The notes below the pieces were generated by a model that saw nothing but the letters and a program-made list of their open reading frames with translations, ran no database searches and was not told the origin of the DNA. A DNA stretch of 64,000 nucleotides from CAVOGJ01 sp963700865 (lineage in GTDB: Bacteria; Planctomycetota; Planctomycetia; Pirellulales; Pirellulaceae): NCBI GenBank assembly GCA_963700865.1, contig CAVOZC010000018.1, positions 682,001 through 746,000 on the forward strand, read 5' to 3'. Below, one piece after another: positions 60,404 through 64,000 of the stretch. A program made the translations under genes and the position numbers. Position 1 is the stretch's first letter. The number at the start of each line of letters is the position of its first letter.

Positions 60404-61686
60404 CGTCTAGCATGCTCCCTGGCCAGTGGCAATTCGGCGTGCCGCAAGTCCTCCTCCGTGAGAAGTCGACGGAGCAAGGGCAAGGTCAACAGTGTCGTCA
60501 CCAACGCCATGATAACCAGCATACAGAACACGCTGTCGGGCACCACACCCAGGTCGCGACCGACGTTAATGGCGATCAAGCCCATCAGCGCCCGCGTGTT
60601 CATCATGACCGCCACGCAGCCGCTCTCGCGCCACGTCAGACCACCCGCTCGCCCCGCCAAGCCGCAGCCGACGATCTTGCCCACCATCGCCGTCGCAACC
60701 ACCAGGCCGCACAACCACCAATGCTGCCACGACTCCAGCAAACCGACATTCGTTCGCAAGCCGGTGTACGTGAAAAAGATCGGCAGGAATAAGGTGTACA
60801 CGATTTCGCGCAACCGCCGGCCAACTGCGTCGCGCAAGGCGTGACGATCCGAGAGCACGGCTCCCAGCACGAACGGTCCGAAGATCGCGAAGATGCCGAT
60901 CACGTTGGTTGCAACTGCGGCCAGGAAGACCGCAACCAAGACCACGGACAAGCCGATGACCGACAAGTCGCCGCCGCTCTCGCCTAATAAATAATCCGTC
61001 GCGCGGCCCAGCAGTGGTCGCGCAACCAACCAGCAGCCAGCCACAAACACGATCGTCAGCAAAGCCATGCGAACCACACTCCACAGCTCGAAGTCGCCAT
61101 GAATCATCGTGCTGACGCCGGCCAGCAAAATCCACCCCAGCGCGTCGTCGATTGCCGCTGCGGTGATCGTGAGCGTACCCAGTCGCGTGCGTTGGATGTC
61201 CAATTCGATCATGATCCGGCCCAGGATCGGAATCGCCGTGATCGACAAGGCGACCGCCACGATTAGCATGAAGCCGGTCCGATCCACATCGGCCGCGACC
61301 AGCGGATGCATCCACATTGCCAGTGTTAGCCCCAAGGCAAACGGCAGCGCGATCCCCGCAGCGGCAACGCCCGTTGCCGTCCGTCCCACATGACGTAAGT
61401 GCGAGAAATCAAACTCCAACCCGATCAAAAACATCAATAGCACAAGGCCCAACTCGCTGAGCACTCGAAACACGATCGTTGTATCCGCTGGAAATATGAA
61501 CTCGATCGCTTCCGGTGCAAAGTGGCCCAACACGGATGGTCCCAGCGCAAGTCCTACCAATATCTCGCCAACCACTTGCGGCTGGCCCAGCTTTCCCAGC
61601 AGCCACGCCCCGAGACGTGCCGCCACGATGATCACAACAAGTTGAATCAAAACGTGCAAGAAGTAGTCTTGAAAATGCTCACTCAC
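60400..61686 (-). CDS. CPA2-family cation/proton antiporter
   Basis: 428 residues. Start GTG 61686 (VSEHFQDYFLH). Typical CPA2 features: LGQPQVVGEILVGLALGPSV, LGLVLLMFLIGLEFDFSHLR, TAAAIDDALGWILLAGVSTM (the DD motif of electrogenic NapA-type exchangers), FAIFGPFVLGAVLSDRHALR. No C-terminal RCK/TrkA_N domain. The gene starts 4 bp after the small membrane-protein gene and overlaps the next by ATGA. Na+/H+ or K+/H+ exchange. Confidence 0.9.
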   Translation of the reverse strand: MSEHFQDYFLHVLIQLVVIIVAARLGAWLLGKLGQPQVVGEILVGLALGPSVLGHFAPEAIEFIFPADTTIVFRVLSELGLVLLMFLIGLEFDFSHLRHVGRTATGVAAAGIALPFALGLTLAMWMHPLVAADVDRTGFMLIVAVALSITAIPILGRIMIELDIQRTRLGTLTITAAAIDDALGWILLAGVSTMIHGDFELWSVVRMALLTIVFVAGCWLVARPLLGRATDYLLGESGGDLSVIGLSVVLVAVFLAAVATNVIGIFAIFGPFVLGAVLSDRHALRDAVGRRLREIVYTLFLPIFFTYTGLRTNVGLLESWQHWWLCGLVVATAMVGKIVGCGLAGRAGGLTWRESGCVAVMMNTRALMGLIAINVGRDLGVVPDSVFCMLVIMALVTTLLTLPLLRRLLTEEDLRHAELPLAREHARR

Positions 61687-61690
61687 CGTT

Positions 61691-61813
61691 CTAGTAGCCT
61701 CGCCACACGCAGTAGCCGACTGTGTAGCTCATCGCTGCCAGCCAAATCAACAAGACCATGATGGCCTCGCGGCGAGAGCTGATTAATACCGAATCGTCAT
61801 GTTTCTCTTGCAT
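61691..61813 (-). CDS. 40-residue single-pass membrane protein
   Basis: The ATG at 61813 overlaps the stop of the preceding antiporter gene by one base (TGATG) and follows GGAG at 6-nt spacing. The product begins MQEKHDDSVLISSRREAI, then a helix MVLLIWLAAMSYTVGYCVW, and ends RGY. It resembles small DUF997-type partner subunits of sodium symporters only loosely (RREA, YTVGYC). The coupled start and short spacing to the CPA2 gene (4 bp) make it very likely a genuine operon member. Confidence 0.75.
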   Translation of the reverse strand: MQEKHDDSVLISSRREAIMVLLIWLAAMSYTVGYCVWRGY

Positions 61814-62956
61814 CAGCTGCTCCGGTCATCGCGAGTTGGATTCCATCTACTGACTGAATGGGAAGTCGGTGAAGGCTGTTGTCGAAGACCTCGCCAAGCC
61901 GTAACGGCTAAGGTGACTGCAGTGAGCGGGATTACGAACATGAGCATGACGTCTCGTAATGCGTAGGTCAGGTCGTGACTCGTCGCGTTTAGCACGAGAT
62001 AGGCCGTGTACGCCAGATAGTAGAAGAAGAACACGCCCCCTTCCCAACGCGAGATGACATGGCCCGTGAAGAAAATCGGCAGGCAGGCAGCGGCCACAGC
62101 GATCATCACAGGAATGTCGAACCGTAGCGCAGCCGAGCTAACTTCAACGCCCGTCGGTGCGATGACGCCTGACAAACCGAGCACGCACAAGATATTGAAG
62201 ATGTTGCTGCCCACAACATTCCCCACCGCGATGTCACGTTCGCCGCGCACGGCCGCGACGAGCGACGTGACGACTTCCGGGAGCGATGTCCCCGCCGCCA
62301 CGATCGTGAGACCGATCACCAGCTCACTGACGCCATAACTTTCCGCGATTCTCACTGAACCGTCGATCAGCAAACGCGAGCCGCCACCCAGCAGGATCAG
62401 ACCAAAGACGATCAAACCCAGGTCCGAAACTCGCATGCGCGGCTGGTCGATCGCGTTGGGCCATTGTTGAGCGAATTCGGCCTGAATTTCGCGGCTTTCC
62501 TTCCGGCTTTGCCGAACGCACCACCAGGTGTAAGCGACGATGCCCGCGAACAACACCAACCCTTCCAGCCGGTTGATGCTTCCGTCCCAACTGAAAACCA
62601 GCGTCAGCAGCGACACCCCAATCATGACGGGCACATCCCAGCGAATTAACTGGCTGGAAACGACCAACGGCACGATGAGTGCGGAAAGGCCGAGTATGAA
62701 CAACACATTAAAGATGTTGCTGCCGACAACATTGCCTATGGCCAGATCGGCAGCTGCCGGCCAACGCAGCTTGTACGGAGACGGCCAATTCCGGCGCGCT
62801 GGTTCCAAAGGCGACCACGGTCAAACCGATGACCAATGGCGAGATCCGCACGGCGGTCGCCAAACGCGACGCTCCCCGCACTAGAAACTCACCGCCACCC
62901 ACGAGCAACGCCAGGCCCATGCCGATTCTCAACCAAGCCCATAATAGATCGTTCAT
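61813..62956 (-). CDS. Calcium/sodium antiporter (YrbG/CaCA family; frame break)
   Basis: Two alpha-repeats are visible: VVAFGTSAPELAVSVQAALA with GNVVGSNIFNVLF, and later IVAAGTSLPEVVTSLVAAVR with GNVVGSNIFNILCVLGL. These are the ion-binding GTSxPE repeats. About 381 residues after a +1 shift near 62750-62760. ATG 62956 is 9 bp after the YqaA stop with AGGAAG upstream. Its stop overlaps the start of the small membrane-protein gene. Confidence 0.88.
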
Positions 62957-62965
62957 CCAACTTCC

Positions 62966-63634
62966 TCATGCAACAAGGTATTTGATTGCCAGGAAGCCTA
63001 GCACCATAAACAAAAATAAAACGATGGTCGCCAACTCTAACCGTTTTTTCAAGAAGCCTCGCACCTTGGGGCCGAAGAAATACATTGCGGTGGCAACCAG
63101 GAAGAAGCGGCCGGATCGTCCCAGTGCTGATGCCAAAATCAATGTCTGCAATGAGACGTGCTCGTGAAACACGCCCGCCGCCAGCGTGAAGACTTTGAAC
63201 GGGATCGGTGTAAAGGCGGCGGCGAAGATCGACCAATACGCATGCCGCTGGTACAACTCGCCGACGTGCGCCATGTTCTCGTGAGTGACGCCGGGAACAT
63301 AGTCGTGAAAGAAATCCCCGACGACCGACCACAAGGTAAACCCAATCAGCCAACCGAATCCTCCTCCCAACACCGACGCCACCGCACTGACCGTCGCATA
63401 GTAAAACGAACACCGTGGCCTTGAGGCAGACAATGCGATCTGCAGCACTTCAGGCGGAACCGGAAAGAAAGAACTCTCGGCAAACGAGATCGAGAACAAG
63501 GCCGGCGTGCCAAAGGGCGTCTCGGCCCAGTGTAACACCCAATCGTACAGCCCGCGAATAGGGCTGCGCGCACGGTGGGTACACGGTGACACAGGAGTCG
63601 TCGAAATGTCTGTTGCTGATTCTGATTCTGTCAT
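62966..63634 (-). CDS. YqaA/DedA-like (VTT-domain) membrane protein
   Basis: 222 residues. Features: LFSISFAESSFFPVPPEVLQ, ASVLGGGFGWLIGFTLWSVV, FAAAFTPIPFKVFTLAAGVF (re-entrant loop motifs) and SALGRSGRFFLVATAMYFF. These are the VTT-domain hallmarks of YqaA proteins, thought to handle lipid transport or membrane homeostasis. First gene of the five-gene minus-strand operon. Confidence 0.9.
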   Translation of the reverse strand: MTESESATDISTTPVSPCTHRARSPIRGLYDWVLHWAETPFGTPALFSISFAESSFFPVPPEVLQIALSASRPRCSFYYATVSAVASVLGGGFGWLIGFTLWSVVGDFFHDYVPGVTHENMAHVGELYQRHAYWSIFAAAFTPIPFKVFTLAAGVFHEHVSLQTLILASALGRSGRFFLVATAMYFFGPKVRGFLKKRLELATIVLFLFMVLGFLAIKYLVA

Positions 63635-63679
63635 TGGCTCGCTTCTGCGTTGAACGGATTCATTCCGGCCCGCAGCTCT

Positions 63680-63765
63680 TATGCATTTCCCCGTTTCTGC
63701 TCCCCCCCGTTTCTACTCTCCACCGGGAGCGTAGCGGGCAGTGCGGGGCATGCCCAGAGACTAGA
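63680..63765. repeat. Remnant of the RAYT element end
   Basis: CCCCGTTTCTGCTCC and CCCGTTTCTACTCTCC are followed by CACCGGGAGCGTAGCGGGCA and CATGCCCAGAGACTAG, which match 58403-58447 near the RAYT start codon. Only about 13 codons of the transposase remain, on the minus strand. Confidence 0.65.
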
Positions 63766-63772
63766 GCGCATT

Positions 63773-64000
63773 TCAAAACCGTCGCAGAACGACAATCATA
63801 CAGGCAAGTTGAACAAAATCGTGAAAGAGATGAGCGTGATATTCGTAACGGGTGATAAGACGCCGGAAGTCTTACAGCCAACTTATGGAACGTTCGACGC
63901 CCCAGCGGCGGCGGTAGCGACGGAGTTTGCGACCGTCCTGTGTGGGCGGCTTCTTGCGGTTCTTGCGATGCGGACAGATCAAGTCAATTCCGCGACGCAG
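63773..64000 (-). pseudogene. C-terminal part of an IS5-family transposase, broken and partial
   Basis: The minus strand reads through LRRGIDLICPHRKN, RKLRRYRRRWGVERSISWL, stop, DFRRLITRYEYHAHLFHDF, VQLACMIVVLRRF, stop. RYRRRWxVERxxxWL and RRL..RYE are the C-terminal IS5 motif with the catalytic Glu. An in-frame TAA interrupts it where Gln is expected, so it is inactive. It continues past the window edge. Confidence 0.75.

Noticed and set aside
383..62956. Programmed ribosomal frameshifting as the cause of the frame breaks
   Set aside because: The sites share no slippery heptamer or downstream structure, differ in direction, and affect unrelated genes; random indels explain them better.
1..64000. 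tRNA or rRNA genes
   Set aside because: Apart from the tmRNA T-arm I found no TTCGANTCC arm with a matching acceptor stem, and no rRNA-like stretch. A tRNA search program would be needed to exclude odd ones.

Overview
The window looks like chromosomal DNA of a planctomycete, probably of the Pirellulales type. The evidence is the mix of planctomycete-typical genes: a large PVC-type membrane dehydrogenase with a CxxCH heme domain, cytochrome c554-like multiheme proteins, several long prepilin-like proteins with FTLVELLVV leaders, the NfeD/FloA pair, a PEP-CTERM protein, and a tmRNA whose tag reads AEGNFALAA. Base composition is GC-rich and there are many palindromic repeats. This is inferred from gene content; no 16S rRNA is present.

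Layout. 1-13.1 kb: a type II secretion/type IV pilus-like cluster on the plus strand (gspE, gspF, four prepilin-like proteins and one very long GspK/PilX-like protein). 13.2-14.6 kb: a composite tandem array of palindrome-bearing units. 14.9-19.6 kb: membrane-domain operon nfeD, a second nfeD, floA and an unknown partner. 19.7-22.7 kb: a beta-hydroxyacid dehydrogenase, a single-domain response regulator, a 29-residue very basic peptide and a small secreted protein. 22.8-27.9 kb: a TolC/NodT-type outer-membrane factor, translationally coupled to two tandem pentaheme cytochromes. 27.9-36.8 kb, minus strand: FAH-family hydrolase, GH2 beta-galactosidase and a modular protein combining SGNH, propeller, HEAT, cupredoxin and cytochrome c parts. 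37-42.2 kb: envelope proteins of unknown function, an acetyltransferase and FolC. 42.4-43.6 kb: minisatellites. 43.9-48.4 kb: a three-gene ABC exporter operon. 48.4-54.5 kb: an inverted-repeat element, a sugar epimerase-like TIM barrel, UppP, a GH3 glycosidase and a PEP-CTERM protein. 54.9-58.5 kb: tmRNA with its terminator, then a mosaic of mobile-element debris (IS91, kinase, IS4, RAYT) around an intact ppk2 and a stump of a V-type ATPase B subunit. 58.6-63.6 kb, minus strand: a tightly coupled five-gene operon of membrane transporters. The right end holds the tail of a broken IS5-family transposase.

A general caution: about seventeen single-base frame breaks interrupt otherwise well-conserved genes, mostly by one extra base in or near a short homopolymer. 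They fit assembly or sequencing error better than gene decay, so I annotate the interrupted genes as single CDSs and say where the frame changes.

The most unusual items are: a dispersed long-inverted-repeat element (two full copies and one fused-ends remnant); a REP/BIME-like composite tandem array; a 48-bp minisatellite; an NfeD protease with two ClpP-like domains that both seem to lack the catalytic Ser; a 58-residue membrane insertion in GspF; the five-part SGNH/propeller/HEAT/cupredoxin/heme protein; and two tiny genes (29 and 40 residues) with strong ribosome-binding sites.
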